A stretch of DNA of 64,000 nucleotides from Kaistia sp. 32K (GCF_016629525.1 NZ_AP024269.1:3472001-3536000); one strand, 5' to 3'; shown: positions 15,974-25,555, counted from the stretch's first letter. Made by a program: numbers and translations. The notes: generated by a model from the letters alone, not told the origin.

Positions 15974-17515
15974 TTACGCCGGAATCCTTACCGTGGCGCG
16001 GAGGCCGCCGCCGGGGGCTTCCGAGAGGGTGACGTCACCGCCGTGGAAGCGGGCGATGTCGCGGGCGATCGGCAGGCCGAGGCCGGTGCCGCTCTCGTCG
16101 AGATTGCGCGCCTCGTCCAGCCGGTAGAACGGCCGGAACACCGCCTCGCGCTCCAGCTCGTCGATGCCGGGGCCGTCGTCGTCGACATGGATGACCAGCC
16201 AGCCATCCGTATGCACGCCGTGCAGGCGGATGCTGTCGCCATGGCGGCAGGCGTTCATGACCAGATTGGACAAGAGGCGCTTGAAGTCGTTCGGGCGCAG
16301 GCTGACGATCGGATCGCCGCGGAATTCCTGCGCCACGTTATGGCCGACGCGGCGGGCGTTCTCGGCGACTTCAGCCATCAAGGTGCCGATGTTCGTCGCC
16401 GCCGTCGGCTCGTCGGCATCGTCGCGGGCGAACGCCAGATAGCCTTCCAGCATGCGCTGCATATCGTCGACGTCGCGCCGCATCGCCCTTATGTCCGGCG
16501 TCTCCCGAAGCAGCGCCAGCTGCAGGCGGAAGCGCGTCAGCACCGTGCGGAGGTCATGGCTGACGCCGGCCAGCATGGTGGTGCGCTGCTCCATCTGCCG
16601 TTCGATGCGATGGCGCATCTCCATGAAGGCGGCGCTGGCGCGCCGCACCTCGCGCGCGCCGCGCGGGTTGAAGTCGGCGGTCTCGCGGCCCATGCCGAAA
16701 TCCTCGGCCGCGTCGGCGAGCTGCTGGATCGGCCGGATCTGGTTGCGCAGGAAGGCGATGGCGATGGCGAGCAGCACCAGGCTGGTGCCGACCATCCAGA
16801 AGATGAAGATCTCCGAATTCGACGCATAGGTCTGGCTGCGCCGCGCCAGCACGCGCAGCACCTTGTCGCCGAGCTGGATGCGGATCTCGACCAGGTTGGA
16901 GCGGCCGACCGTGTCGATCCAGAACGGCTTGTTGATCTGCCGGCCGATCTCCTTCGACAGCGCGCTGTCGAGCAGCGAGAAGAACGGTTTCGGCGCCGCC
17001 GGCGGCAAGGTCTCGTTCGGCGTCACCGAGACGATCAGGTCGAGCCGATCCTGCGCGATGCGGATGATCTGGGTGAAATTCGGATCGGCCGGATAGGTGT
17101 CGATCAGGTCGACGATCGCGGCGATGTCGCGCACCGTCGCGGCCGACAGGCGCTGCGTCACCGTCTGCCAGTGCCGCTCCATGAAGACGAAGGCGACGAC
17201 CGACTGCAGGATGACGATCGGCGTGATGATGATGATCAGCGCGCGCGCATAAAGGCCCTTCGGCATCGCGGCGGCCAGCCGCTTGCCGATGAAGCGGTAG
17301 GGCACCAGCAGAGCGTCGAAGAAGGGCTCCGCCCGCCGCGCCGCGCGGCGCATGGTGTTGACGGCCGGCGAGCGGCCAAGCCGCCGCAGCGCCACGACGG
17401 CGGGCCACTCCATCCAGCCGCCGGTAGCGCGGCGCTGGAAGGAATGCGACGGCTTCTCCATGCGCACCAATCCCCTGTCTGCCGGGGCCTGTTCGCGATC
17501 GTCGGCCTCGATCAC
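15974..17515 (-). CDS. Sensor histidine kinase, EnvZ-like
   Basis: A 513-residue inner-membrane kinase: membrane helices at about 90-111 and 236-256 flank a periplasmic sensor part of about 125 residues; then a HAMP linker, the dimerisation box GVSHDLRTVLTRFRLQLALL with phospho-acceptor His320, and an ATPase domain with NLVMNACRHGD (N box) and DESGTGLGLPIARDI (G boxes). The usual proline after HDLRT is valine here. GTG at 17515 overlaps the stop of the response regulator by four bases, which supports this start although it leaves a long cytoplasmic N-terminus; an ATG at residue 19 is an alternative. It is the partner of the regulator upstream. Confidence 0.92.
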   Translation of the reverse strand: MIEADDREQAPADRGLVRMEKPSHSFQRRATGGWMEWPAVVALRRLGRSPAVNTMRRAARRAEPFFDALLVPYRFIGKRLAAAMPKGLYARALIIIITPIVILQSVVAFVFMERHWQTVTQRLSAATVRDIAAIVDLIDTYPADPNFTQIIRIAQDRLDLIVSVTPNETLPPAAPKPFFSLLDSALSKEIGRQINKPFWIDTVGRSNLVEIRIQLGDKVLRVLARRSQTYASNSEIFIFWMVGTSLVLLAIAIAFLRNQIRPIQQLADAAEDFGMGRETADFNPRGAREVRRASAAFMEMRHRIERQMEQRTTMLAGVSHDLRTVLTRFRLQLALLRETPDIRAMRRDVDDMQRMLEGYLAFARDDADEPTAATNIGTLMAEVAENARRVGHNVAQEFRGDPIVSLRPNDFKRLLSNLVMNACRHGDSIRLHGVHTDGWLVIHVDDDGPGIDELEREAVFRPFYRLDEARNLDESGTGLGLPIARDIARFHGGDVTLSEAPGGGLRATVRIPA

Positions 17516-18222
17516 GCTTCCGTCACCAGCCGGTAGCCGATGCCGCGCACGGTCTGCAGGAACAGCGGATTGGCGGGATCGACCTCGATCTTGCGCCGCA
17601 GCCGATTGATCTGCACGTCGATGGTCCGCTCGCCGGCCGGCTCATCCTCGGCCAGAAGCGAGAGACGCGGCACCGTCTCGTTCGGCGTCTCGGCGAAGAC
17701 GGCCATGATCTGCCGCTCGCGGTCGGTCAGCCGGATCGTCTCCTGTCCGCGCCGGAGTTCGCGCCGGGCGATGTGGAAGGTGAACGGGCCGAAGCGCACC
17801 TGCTCGATCAGCGGCGCCGCCGGGGCGGTGCCGCGCTTCAGGATGGCGTTGATGCGCAGGAGCAGCTCGCGCGGCTCGAACGGCTTGCCGAGATAATCAT
17901 CGGCGCCGAGTTCCAGCCCCTTGATCCGGCTGTCGATTTCCGTCCGCGCCGTCAGCATCAGGATCGGCACGTCCATGCTTTCGCGCAGGCTCTTCAGGAG
18001 GTCGAGGCCGTTCTCGCCCGGCATCATCACGTCGACGACCAGCAGGTCGAAGGCGAGCCCGCCGAGCAGCTTGCGCGCCTCCGCCGCGTTGGCGGCGACA
18101 TCGACGCGGAATCCGTTGTCGTTCAGATAGCGCGATAGCAGCGTCCGGATGCGGGCATCGTCGTCGATGACCAGCAGATGCGGCGCGTCATCAGGCAGGG
18201 CGTCCGTCGCCAAATCGCTCAT
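17512..18222 (-). CDS. petR: OmpR-family response regulator, PetR-like
   Basis: A 236-residue regulator. The receiver domain has LLVIDDDARIR with an acidic pocket near residues 20-22, phospho-acceptor Asp64 (LLVVDVMMPGENG) and Lys113 (ADDYLGKPFEP). The C-terminal winged helix ends in TIDVQINRLRRKIE and TVRGIGYRLV. ATG at 18222 has GGAG nine bases upstream; GTG at 18261, which overlaps the marR stop as GTGA, is a real alternative and would add 13 residues. Gene order MarR-regulator matches petP-petR of Rhodobacter capsulatus, where PetR is needed for bc1 expression. The symbol is by this analogy. Confidence 0.85.
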   Translation of the reverse strand: MSDLATDALPDDAPHLLVIDDDARIRTLLSRYLNDNGFRVDVAANAAEARKLLGGLAFDLLVVDVMMPGENGLDLLKSLRESMDVPILMLTARTEIDSRIKGLELGADDYLGKPFEPRELLLRINAILKRGTAPAAPLIEQVRFGPFTFHIARRELRRGQETIRLTDRERQIMAVFAETPNETVPRLSLLAEDEPAGERTIDVQINRLRRKIEVDPANPLFLQTVRGIGYRLVTEA

Positions 18223-18257
18223 TTCCGCATACTCCACGCCGCAGACTCCGCAGGCAC

Positions 18258-18794
18258 TCACTGTTCGATCATCTGGGCGACCTTATCCCGTTCGGCCGGA
18301 TCGATCATCAACCGAAGGAAACGCTCCGCCGCCAGACGGCCTTCCGGCCCCAGCGGCGCCAGCGCGGCGCGGATGCGTTCCGCCTGCGGTTCGGTCAGGC
18401 GCTGGTCGAGCGCCCTGCCCTTGGCGGTGGCATAGAGCAGCCGCTGCCGCCGGTCGACCGGCCCCGGCACCTGCTCGATATAGCCGGTATCGATCAGCTG
18501 CTTCAGCACCCGCCCGAGGCTCTGCTTGGTGATCTTCAGGATGTCGAGCAGGTCGGCGACGCGCATGCCCGGATGCCGGTTGACGAAGTGGACGACGCGG
18601 TGATGCGCGCGGCCGAACTGGAACTTCGCCAGCACGACATCGGGATCCGACACGAAGTCCCGATAGGCATAGAACAGGAGCTCAATCAGGACGAGTTCGG
18701 GCTGCTGCTGAATCGATAGCGGCGGTGTCACGGTCTCGTCGCGCTGCACAGATGCCTGTCCCTTCGAATCGGTGGCGAAATTTATGTCAGCCAT
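18258..18794 (-). CDS. petP: MarR family regulator, PetP-like
   Basis: A 178-residue winged-helix regulator: FQFGRAHHRVVHFVNRHPGM, then the recognition part VADLLDILKITKQSLGRVLK and the wing PVDRRQRLLYATAKGR. It heads a minus-strand operon with an OmpR-type regulator and a sensor kinase, each junction showing a four-base overlap. The same MarR-plus-regulator order is petP-petR in Rhodobacter capsulatus, upstream of the cytochrome bc1 genes; here petABC lies 22 kb away. An inverted repeat covers its own start codon, suggesting self-control. The name is by analogy. Confidence 0.8.
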   Translation of the reverse strand: MADINFATDSKGQASVQRDETVTPPLSIQQQPELVLIELLFYAYRDFVSDPDVVLAKFQFGRAHHRVVHFVNRHPGMRVADLLDILKITKQSLGRVLKQLIDTGYIEQVPGPVDRRQRLLYATAKGRALDQRLTEPQAERIRAALAPLGPEGRLAAERFLRLMIDPAERDKVAQMIEQ

Positions 18795-18803
18795 ATTGAC
18801 ATA
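18783..18803. promoter_or_regulatory. Candidate MarR operator over the petP-like start codon
   Basis: Perfect 7-base arms TATGTCA and TGACATA with a 7-base spacer that contains part of the start codon. MarR proteins bind dyads of about this size. It lies in the shared region between this operon and the divergent aminotransferase gene. Confidence 0.5.
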
Positions 18804-19048
18804 TTTTGGTTCGATTGTTACCTAATCACTGGTCGCGGCGAAATGATCGAACGCGCCCGCCGTTTCCCACCCCGCGAGCCAGGCCCGCGCGATGGCGTTT
18901 CGACCGGCACATTACCGACTGTTTCAAAACCGCGCAAAAACTCGTCGCCAGATCCGACTTTACTTTGCCCGTCTGGCGCGAGAAGTAAGCACGATAATCA
19001 ACGCCAACAGGGCGCGACCGCACCGGCGGCCGATAAGGAGTGAGGAAG

Positions 19049-19936
19049 ATGAGCGCGGTTCCCTTCGACCAGAAAGATGGTTGGATCTGGATGAACGGAT
19101 CCTTCGTTCCGTGGAAGGACGCGAAGATTCACGTACTCACCCATGGCCTGCACTATGCGAGCGCCGTGTTCGAGGGCGAGCGCGCCTATGGCGGCGAGAT
19201 CTTCAAGCTGCGCGAGCATACCGAACGCCTGTTCCTTTCGGCCGAAATCCTCGACTTCAAGATCCCCTACACGATCGAGGAGATCGACGAGGCCTGCAAC
19301 GCGACGCTGGCCAAGAACGGCCTGACCGACGGCTATCTGCGTCCGATCGCCTGGCGCGGCAGCGAGGCCATGGGCGTCTCGGCCCAGAAGAACCGGATCA
19401 ACGTCGCCATCGCCGCCTGGGAATGGCCGTCCTACTTCTCGCCTGCCGAGCGCCTGAAGGGCATCCGGCTCGACTGGGCGAAGTACCGTCGTCCCGACCC
19501 GAAGACGGCGCCGTCGCTCGCCAAGGCCTCCGGCCTCTACATGATCTGCACGATCTCCAAGCACGCGGCCGAATCCCGCGGCTATGCCGACGCGCTGATG
19601 CTCGACTGGGAAGGCAACGTCGCCGAGGCGACCGGCGCCAACGTGTTCTTCGTCAAGGATGGCGTCATCCACACCCCGCAGGCCGACCGCTTCCTGAACG
19701 GCATCACGCGCCAGACGGTCATCGGCCTCGCCAAGGCCCGGGGCATCGAGGTGATCGAGCGCCGCATCGCTCCGGAAGAACTGTCGACCTTCTCGGAATG
19801 CTGGCTCTGCGGCACCGCCGCCGAAGTCACGCCCGTCTCGGAGATCGGCGAATACAAGTTCACGCCGGGCAAGATCAGCGCTGACCTGATGCAGGCCTAT
19901 ACGGACCTGGTCCAGCCGGCCGAGGTCTCAGCCTAA
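19049..19936 (+). CDS. ilvE: Branched-chain amino acid aminotransferase
   Basis: A 295-residue fold-type IV PLP enzyme that exchanges amino groups between glutamate and the keto acids of leucine, isoleucine and valine. The pyridoxal lysine is Lys159 in SLAKASGLYM. ALMLDWEGNVAEATGANVFF and the phosphate-binding TFSECWLCGTAAEVTPV fit the family, as does LTHGLHYASAVFEGERAY near the start. ATG at 19049 follows GGAG; the in-frame GTG nine bases earlier is part of the ribosome-binding site region. Divergent from the MarR gene, followed by a strong terminator. A D-amino acid or aminodeoxychorismate enzyme is less likely given length and motifs. Confidence 0.92.
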   Translation: MSAVPFDQKDGWIWMNGSFVPWKDAKIHVLTHGLHYASAVFEGERAYGGEIFKLREHTERLFLSAEILDFKIPYTIEEIDEACNATLAKNGLTDGYLRPIAWRGSEAMGVSAQKNRINVAIAAWEWPSYFSPAERLKGIRLDWAKYRRPDPKTAPSLAKASGLYMICTISKHAAESRGYADALMLDWEGNVAEATGANVFFVKDGVIHTPQADRFLNGITRQTVIGLAKARGIEVIERRIAPEELSTFSECWLCGTAAEVTPVSEIGEYKFTPGKISADLMQAYTDLVQPAEVSA

Positions 19937-19970
19937 ATCCCATAGCTGCCCGCGCAGCCTGAATAAAGCA

Positions 19971-19998
19971 ACGGCCGGAGATTTCTCCGGCCGTTTTT
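19971..19998 (+). terminator. Rho-independent terminator after ilvE
   Basis: Stem ACGGCCGGAG / TCCGGCCGT around a short loop, followed by TTTTT, about 35 bases after the stop codon. Confidence 0.9.
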
Positions 19999-20011
19999 CT
20001 TTGTCGGGAAG

Positions 20012-20347
20012 TCAGACGGTCTCGGCGCCGAGTGCGCTCCGCCAGTGAAGGCCGCGCTCCTTCAGCAGCGCGTTGCGGATATAGGCAGACTCTTCCGGCT
20101 CCAGCCGCTCCAGTATCTCGAAGGCGAACGCGGCCTCGCCATGCTCGCGCCAGGCCTTCTGCAGGCTCGCCGAGGTGCAGCTGCCATGGCCGAGGGTGAA
20201 CCAGAGCCGGTTCTGGATGGCGTCGAGATTGGGGGTCTTGCCGACCCAGGCCTGACCGCTCGCGGCGCAGCGGACGGCATAGATGCCGGGCGTGTCTTCC
20301 CGTTTCTTGTAAGCCGCGATCGCCGCTTTTTTGTCGTCGCGCTGCAT
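20012..20347 (-). CDS. GIY-YIG nuclease family protein (divergent)
   Basis: A 111-residue protein. TPGIYAVRCAASGQAWVGKT is a degenerate GIY-YIG element (GIY kept, the second tyrosine replaced by tryptophan and YIG by VGK), followed by NLDAIQNRLWFTLGHGS and a helical tail with EILERLEPEESAY. Proteins of this size and layout in Rhizobiales are annotated as GIY-YIG family; whether they cut DNA is unknown, since the catalytic tyrosine pair is not complete. ATG at 20347 gives the family length. Two ACCCGGG-containing motifs lie just upstream and may control it. Confidence 0.75.
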   Translation of the reverse strand: MQRDDKKAAIAAYKKREDTPGIYAVRCAASGQAWVGKTPNLDAIQNRLWFTLGHGSCTSASLQKAWREHGEAAFAFEILERLEPEESAYIRNALLKERGLHWRSALGAETV

Positions 20348-20396
20348 GTCATCCGCTCCTGGACGCGCGCGACCACCCAGCCACGCCAAGCCGGCC

Positions 20397-20440
20397 TTTT
20401 ACCCGGGCGATATTGGGAAGTCAATATTACCCGGGTGTAA
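20397..20440. promoter_or_regulatory. Paired operator-like repeats upstream of the GIY-YIG gene
   Basis: Two inward-facing 19-base arms, TTTTACCCGGGCGATATTG and CAATATTACCCGGGTGTAA, separated by 6 bases and matching at 15 of 19 positions as an inverted repeat. Each arm holds its own short palindrome around CCCGGG (best in TTACCCGGGTGTAA). Looks like a double binding site for a dimeric repressor; the protein is unknown. Confidence 0.45.
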
Positions 20441-20520
20441 ATGAGCAAGCTGAGCCGTATATCGTTCAAAACGACTCGCTGCGCCGGCATCCACTGCGCA
20501 AGCCGGAGGGCCACCCTCCG

Positions 20521-20626
20521 CCGTCATCCCTGCGAAAGCAGGGATCCATGCCGACCCACGCTCAAGACCCCGCGCGACACGCAACCCGGCGGAAATGGAT
20601 CCCGGCTCGGAGGCCGGGATGACGGC
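20521..20626. repeat. Intergenic repeat family A, copy 4 (opposite orientation)
   Basis: Begins CCGTCATCCCTGCGAAAGCA and ends CCCGGCTCGGAGGCCGGGAT-GACGG, that is, copy 1 turned around. It lies between the GIY-YIG promoter and the end of ubiK. Confidence 0.85.
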
Positions 20627-20707
20627 GAGCGTGGGGCGAAGGCGAGGCCGGGTCCCCCCATATCCTTGGGAACCAACCGAACCCGGCGGCTCGCGGAAAG
20701 CTCCCCG

Positions 20708-21004
20708 TCAGTGTTCGTCTGACTTCGGCGCCGCCACCACGTGGCCCTGGGTGAGCACGGCGAGCTTCGCCTCGAGCTCGGCCACCTTAGCCGAAAGCGC
20801 CTCGTTTTCGGCGCGCGCCTTCTGCGCCATCTCGCGGACGACGTCGAACTCGTCGCGCTTGACGAAATCCATGTCGGCGAACAGCCGCTCGGCCTGGTGC
20901 TTCATCACCGTCTCGGCCTCGCGCTTGACCCCCTGCGCCATGCCGGCGGCGTCGGTCATCAGCTTGGCGAATTCGTCGAACAGCCGGTTCGGGGTCGTGT
21001 TCAT
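20708..21004 (-). CDS. ubiK: Accessory factor UbiK family (BMFP domain) protein
   Basis: A 98-residue protein: NRLFDEFAKLMTDAAGMAQG with amphipathic character, a central EAETVMKHQAERLFADMDFV, and a C-terminal coiled coil ENEALSAKVAELEAKLAVL. This is the BMFP/UbiK family; in E. coli UbiK supports ubiquinone synthesis with UbiJ and associates with lipids. The ATG at 21004 is chosen; an upstream frame adds 21 unrelated residues. It is divergent from lgt with about 150 bases between, an order often seen in Rhizobiales. No other ubi gene is in the window. Confidence 0.85.
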   Translation of the reverse strand: MNTTPNRLFDEFAKLMTDAAGMAQGVKREAETVMKHQAERLFADMDFVKRDEFDVVREMAQKARAENEALSAKVAELEAKLAVLTQGHVVAAPKSDEH

Positions 21005-21153
21005 GGGGCAGCCTCCGGGGAAACAACTTATTGGTTCTAGTATGGTTGCCGGGAGCCGCGCGAACAAGGTGTCGACGGGTCGCGCACGCCCGGACTTGAC
21101 CCTTCCCCCCGGATCAGCGCACCAATGCCCCCGACTGACTGCCGGAGCCCCCC

Positions 21154-21978
21154 ATGCTGTTCGCCCTGCCCTTCCCGGCCATCGACCCGACGCTGATCGA
21201 GATCGGTCCGTTCGCCATCCGCTGGTACGCCCTCGCCTATATCGTCGGCATCCTGATCGGCTGGTGGTACGCCAAGCGCCTCGTCGCCAATCCCGCCCTC
21301 TGGGGTCCGGCCGGTGCGCCGATGAAGCCCATCGACATCGACGATTTCGTCGTCTGGGCGACGCTCGGCATCATCCTCGGCGGCCGGCTCGGCTACGTGC
21401 TATTCTATGGCCTCGACCAGTTCCTGGCGAACCCGATCGAGATCCTGCAGGTCTGGAACGGCGGCATGTCGTTCCATGGCGGCTTCCTCGGCACCGTCCT
21501 CGCCATGGTTCTGTTCGCTCGTTCGCGAAAAATTCCGACCTGGTCGCTGATCGACGTCGTCGCGCCGTCGGTGACCTTCGGCCTGCTGTTCGGCCGCATC
21601 GCCAATTTCATCAATGGCGAGCTCTGGGGCCGGCCGACCGACGTCGCCTGGGCGATCATCTTCCCGCATGCCGACGGCCAGCCCCGGCATCCGAGCCAGC
21701 TCTACGAGGCGCTGCTGGAGGGGCTGGTGCTGTTCCTGGTGCTGCGCTTCTTCACCCACAAGCAGCTGCGCCTGCGGCAGCCGGGCTTCGTCTCCGCTAT
21801 CTTCGCCATCGGCTATGGCCTCGCCCGCATCTTCTCCGAGTTCTTCCGTGAGCCGGACATCCAGATCGGCTACCTCTCCGGCGGGCTGACCATGGGCATG
21901 CTGCTGTCGCTGCCGCTGGTGATCGCCGGCATCATTCTGCTCGTCGTCGCCTCGCGGCGGCCGGTCGCCACCGCATGA
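21154..21978 (+). CDS. lgt: Prolipoprotein diacylglyceryl transferase
   Basis: A 274-residue inner-membrane enzyme that moves diacylglycerol from phosphatidylglycerol to the lipobox cysteine of prolipoproteins, the first step of lipoprotein maturation. Seven membrane helices are predicted. SFHGGFLGTVLAM contains the essential histidine loop and GRIANFINGELWGRPTD is the Lgt signature. At least three lipoproteins in this window (23.9, 59.6 and 60.1 kb) would be substrates. The stop overlaps the next start by four bases (ATGA). Confidence 0.97.
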   Translation: MLFALPFPAIDPTLIEIGPFAIRWYALAYIVGILIGWWYAKRLVANPALWGPAGAPMKPIDIDDFVVWATLGIILGGRLGYVLFYGLDQFLANPIEILQVWNGGMSFHGGFLGTVLAMVLFARSRKIPTWSLIDVVAPSVTFGLLFGRIANFINGELWGRPTDVAWAIIFPHADGQPRHPSQLYEALLEGLVLFLVLRFFTHKQLRLRQPGFVSAIFAIGYGLARIFSEFFREPDIQIGYLSGGLTMGMLLSLPLVIAGIILLVVASRRPVATA

Positions 21979-23054
21979 CGCCGGTCGGCGCGAAAACGAC
22001 GCCGCTCGGCGAGAAACTCGTCCGTCGGATCGAGGCGCTCGGACCGATCACCGTCTCCGACTACATGGCCGCCTGCCTCGGCGATCCCGAGCACGGCTAC
22101 TATATGACGCGCGAGCCTTTTGGCGCGGCGGGGGATTTCATCACGGCGCCGGAAGTCAGCCAGATGTTCGGCGAGCTGATCGGCCTGTGGGCGGTCGAGT
22201 GCTGGCGGCGCATGGGACGTCCCAGCGAGTTCGTGCTGGCCGAAATCGGCCCCGGCCGCGGCACGCTGATGGCCGACGCGCTGCGCGCCGCGCGGATCGA
22301 GCCGGCCTTTCTCGCCGCGGCGCGGATCCACCTCGTCGAGACGAGCGAGCGGCTGCGCGCGGTCCAGCGCGAGACGCTCGACGGCCACGCCATCGAATGG
22401 CTGGAGCGGGTCGACGATCTTCCCGACGGTCCCGCCATCCTTCTCGCCAACGAGTTCTTCGATGCGCTGCCGATCCGCCAGTTTCTTCGCACCGACGAGG
22501 GCTGGGCCGAGCGGATGGTGGGCCTTCGCGACGGCGCGCTCGCCTTCGGGCTGCGGCCCGGCGCCCGGATCGACGGCGCCGACGAGCGGGCGCCGGCCGG
22601 CGCGACGCTGGAGGTCGCCACCATCTCGGCCGCCATCATGGCCACCCTCGCCGATCGGCTCAGGCGCTTCGGCGGCGCGCTGCTCGCGATCGACTACGGC
22701 CATGCCGGCGAAGGCTTCGGCGACACGCTGCAGGCGGTGCGCGGCCACCGCTTCGACGATCCGCTCGCCCATCCGGGCGAGGCCGACCTGACGGTGCATG
22801 TCGATTTCGCGGCGCTCTCCCGCGTCGCCACCGCGCAGGGCGCCCGGCCCTCGCCGATCTGGACGCAGGGCGAATTCCTGCTCGCCCTCGGCCTCCTCGA
22901 GCGCGCCGGCCGCCTCGGCGCCGGCAAGGACCCGGCGACGCAGGACGCGATCCGCGCCGCCGTCGAGCGGCTGGCCGGCCCGGAGGCGATGGGGACGCTG
23001 TTCAAGGTCCTCTGCGTGACCGGCGGCGATCTCGCCGTTCCCCCGTTCGGATAA
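21975..23054 (+). CDS. SAM-dependent methyltransferase, MidA/NDUFAF7 family
   Basis: A 359-residue member of the DUF185 family. YMAACLGDPEHGYYMTREPF near residue 30, GDFITAPEVSQMFGELIG, the SAM-binding loop LAEIGPGRGTLMADALRA and LLANEFFDALPI are all family marks. The mitochondrial relative NDUFAF7 methylates an arginine of a complex I subunit; the bacterial target is not firmly known. It is translationally coupled to lgt by a four-base overlap, and pgeF follows 15 bases later, forming a conserved alphaproteobacterial cluster. Confidence 0.92.
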   Translation: MTPVGAKTTPLGEKLVRRIEALGPITVSDYMAACLGDPEHGYYMTREPFGAAGDFITAPEVSQMFGELIGLWAVECWRRMGRPSEFVLAEIGPGRGTLMADALRAARIEPAFLAAARIHLVETSERLRAVQRETLDGHAIEWLERVDDLPDGPAILLANEFFDALPIRQFLRTDEGWAERMVGLRDGALAFGLRPGARIDGADERAPAGATLEVATISAAIMATLADRLRRFGGALLAIDYGHAGEGFGDTLQAVRGHRFDDPLAHPGEADLTVHVDFAALSRVATAQGARPSPIWTQGEFLLALGLLERAGRLGAGKDPATQDAIRAAVERLAGPEAMGTLFKVLCVTGGDLAVPPFG

Positions 23055-23069
23055 CCCAGGGAGTATCCC

Positions 23070-23840
23070 ATGAAGATCACCGCTGACCTGCTTTCCGACC
23101 TCCCCGGCATCCGGCACGGCTTCTTCACCCGTCGCGGCGGCGTTTCCGACGGCATCTATGCAAGCCTGAACTGCGGCGTCGGCTCGGCCGACGAGCGGGG
23201 CCATGTGCTGGAAAACCGCGCCCGCGTCACCGCCGACCTCGGCGTGGCGGCGGACAGGCTGGCGACGCCCTACCAGGTGCACAGCCCCGACGTCGTCGTC
23301 GTCGACGCGGTCTGGGCGACCGGCGACGGCCCCAAGGCCGACGCGGTGGTGACCAACCGGCCCGGCATCGCGATCGGCGTCGGCACGGCCGATTGCGGCC
23401 CCGTCCTGTTCGCCGATGGCGAGGCGGGCGTCGTCGGCGCCGCGCATGCCGGCTGGAAGGGCGCCTTCACCGGCGTGCTGGAGGCGACGATCGCCGCCAT
23501 GGAAGGCCTCGGCGCCCGCCGCGACCGCATCGTCGCCGTGCTGGGCCCTACGATCTCGAAATCAGCTTATGAGGTCGGCCCCGAATTCCGCGCCCGCTTC
23601 GTCGAGGCGGAAGCGGACAACGCCGCCTTCTTCACGCCCTCGCCGCGCGCCGACCACCACCAGTTCGACCTGCCGGCCTTCATCGGCATGCGGCTGCGCG
23701 CCGCCGGCGTCGGGTCGGTCGGCGATCTCGGGCTCTGCACCTATGCCGATCCCGAACGCTTCTTCTCCTACCGGCGCACGACACATGCCGGCGAGCCGGA
23801 TTATGGCCGCCTGCTGCACGCGATCGCCCTCGCCGCATGA
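23070..23840 (+). CDS. pgeF: Peptidoglycan editing factor PgeF / YfiH-type multicopper oxidoreductase family
   Basis: A 256-residue protein of the YfiH (laccase domain) family. The metal-site signatures are visible: YQVHSPDVV, GTADCGPVLFAD with its cysteine, and AAHAGWKGAFTGVLEA, plus VLGPTISKSAYEVGPEF. Relatives have been reported as purine nucleoside phosphorylase/adenosine deaminase-like enzymes, as polyphenol oxidases, and in E. coli as a factor that prevents L-Ser misincorporation in peptidoglycan. It follows the MidA gene by 15 bases with CAGGGAG before the ATG. Confidence 0.92.
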   Translation: MKITADLLSDLPGIRHGFFTRRGGVSDGIYASLNCGVGSADERGHVLENRARVTADLGVAADRLATPYQVHSPDVVVVDAVWATGDGPKADAVVTNRPGIAIGVGTADCGPVLFADGEAGVVGAAHAGWKGAFTGVLEATIAAMEGLGARRDRIVAVLGPTISKSAYEVGPEFRARFVEAEADNAAFFTPSPRADHHQFDLPAFIGMRLRAAGVGSVGDLGLCTYADPERFFSYRRTTHAGEPDYGRLLHAIALAA

Positions 23841-23952
23841 CGGGATCGGCGTCGGATTCACCACCGGAAGTAAAGCCGTTCTGGACCACACGACGAATAG
23901 AAGCTAGACAGGATTTCGGGGTCCTGACGACCGCGCCGGAAGGACGATCGCC

Positions 23953-24471
23953 ATGATGGTGAAGGGAAATCCGCTGCTGGGCTGCATCGCCATCCTGTTG
24001 GCGACGTTCGCACTGGCGGCCTGCAACAACACGCTGAGCTCCGGTCAGCCGGCCGCGTCCGCGACGTCTTCGGACAGCAGCGCGCCCGCCCGGCCGGCCA
24101 TCCCCTTCGCGACCGCAAAATTCTCGTTCGCCCCGGTGACCGGTGCGCCGCCGAACATTCTGTCGAGCCTGTCGACGCAGCTTGCCCAGGAGGCGGCGGC
24201 GCAAAACGTCGCGCTCGTTCCCTCGGGCGACGCGCAGGCGAACTACGTGATCAAGGGCTATCTGTCCGCCGTCGGCGACTCGTCCGGCACGATCCTGGTC
24301 TATGTCTGGGATGTCTTCGATGCCGGCGGACGTCGCGTCCATCGGATTTCCGGCCAGGAAACCTCGACCAACGGCTCGCAGGATCCCTGGCTCGGCGTCG
24401 ACGGGGCCACGCTTTCGAATGTCGCGCGGCGAACCATCGCCTCGCTGGTTGCCTGGGGAACGGGGGCCTGA
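23953..24471 (+). CDS. Putative lipoprotein of unknown function
   Basis: A 172-residue exported lipoprotein: a hydrophobic signal ending in the lipobox LAAC with Cys24, a serine- and alanine-rich linker, then a folded part ([40 protein letters not shown]). The pattern of the folded part, strands with a conserved W and R, resembles small outer-membrane-associated rhizobial lipoproteins found in the same place before prs. Function unknown. 112 bases after pgeF; a 16-base palindrome (GATCGGGATCCCGATC) covers its stop codon region. Confidence 0.8.
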   Translation: MMVKGNPLLGCIAILLATFALAACNNTLSSGQPAASATSSDSSAPARPAIPFATAKFSFAPVTGAPPNILSSLSTQLAQEAAAQNVALVPSGDAQANYVIKGYLSAVGDSSGTILVYVWDVFDAGGRRVHRISGQETSTNGSQDPWLGVDGATLSNVARRTIASLVAWGTGA

Positions 24472-24604
24472 TCGGGATCCCGATCTCATTCCGCGCTTGC
24501 CGCCCGCACGCGAATCGCGTTTGCAGTGCGGCGGCGCAGTTGGTACAACGCCGCCGCTCGAACGAACGGCCCTTCACGGGGTCGATTTTTCCCAATATCT
24601 CCTC

Positions 24605-25555
<951 letters not shown>

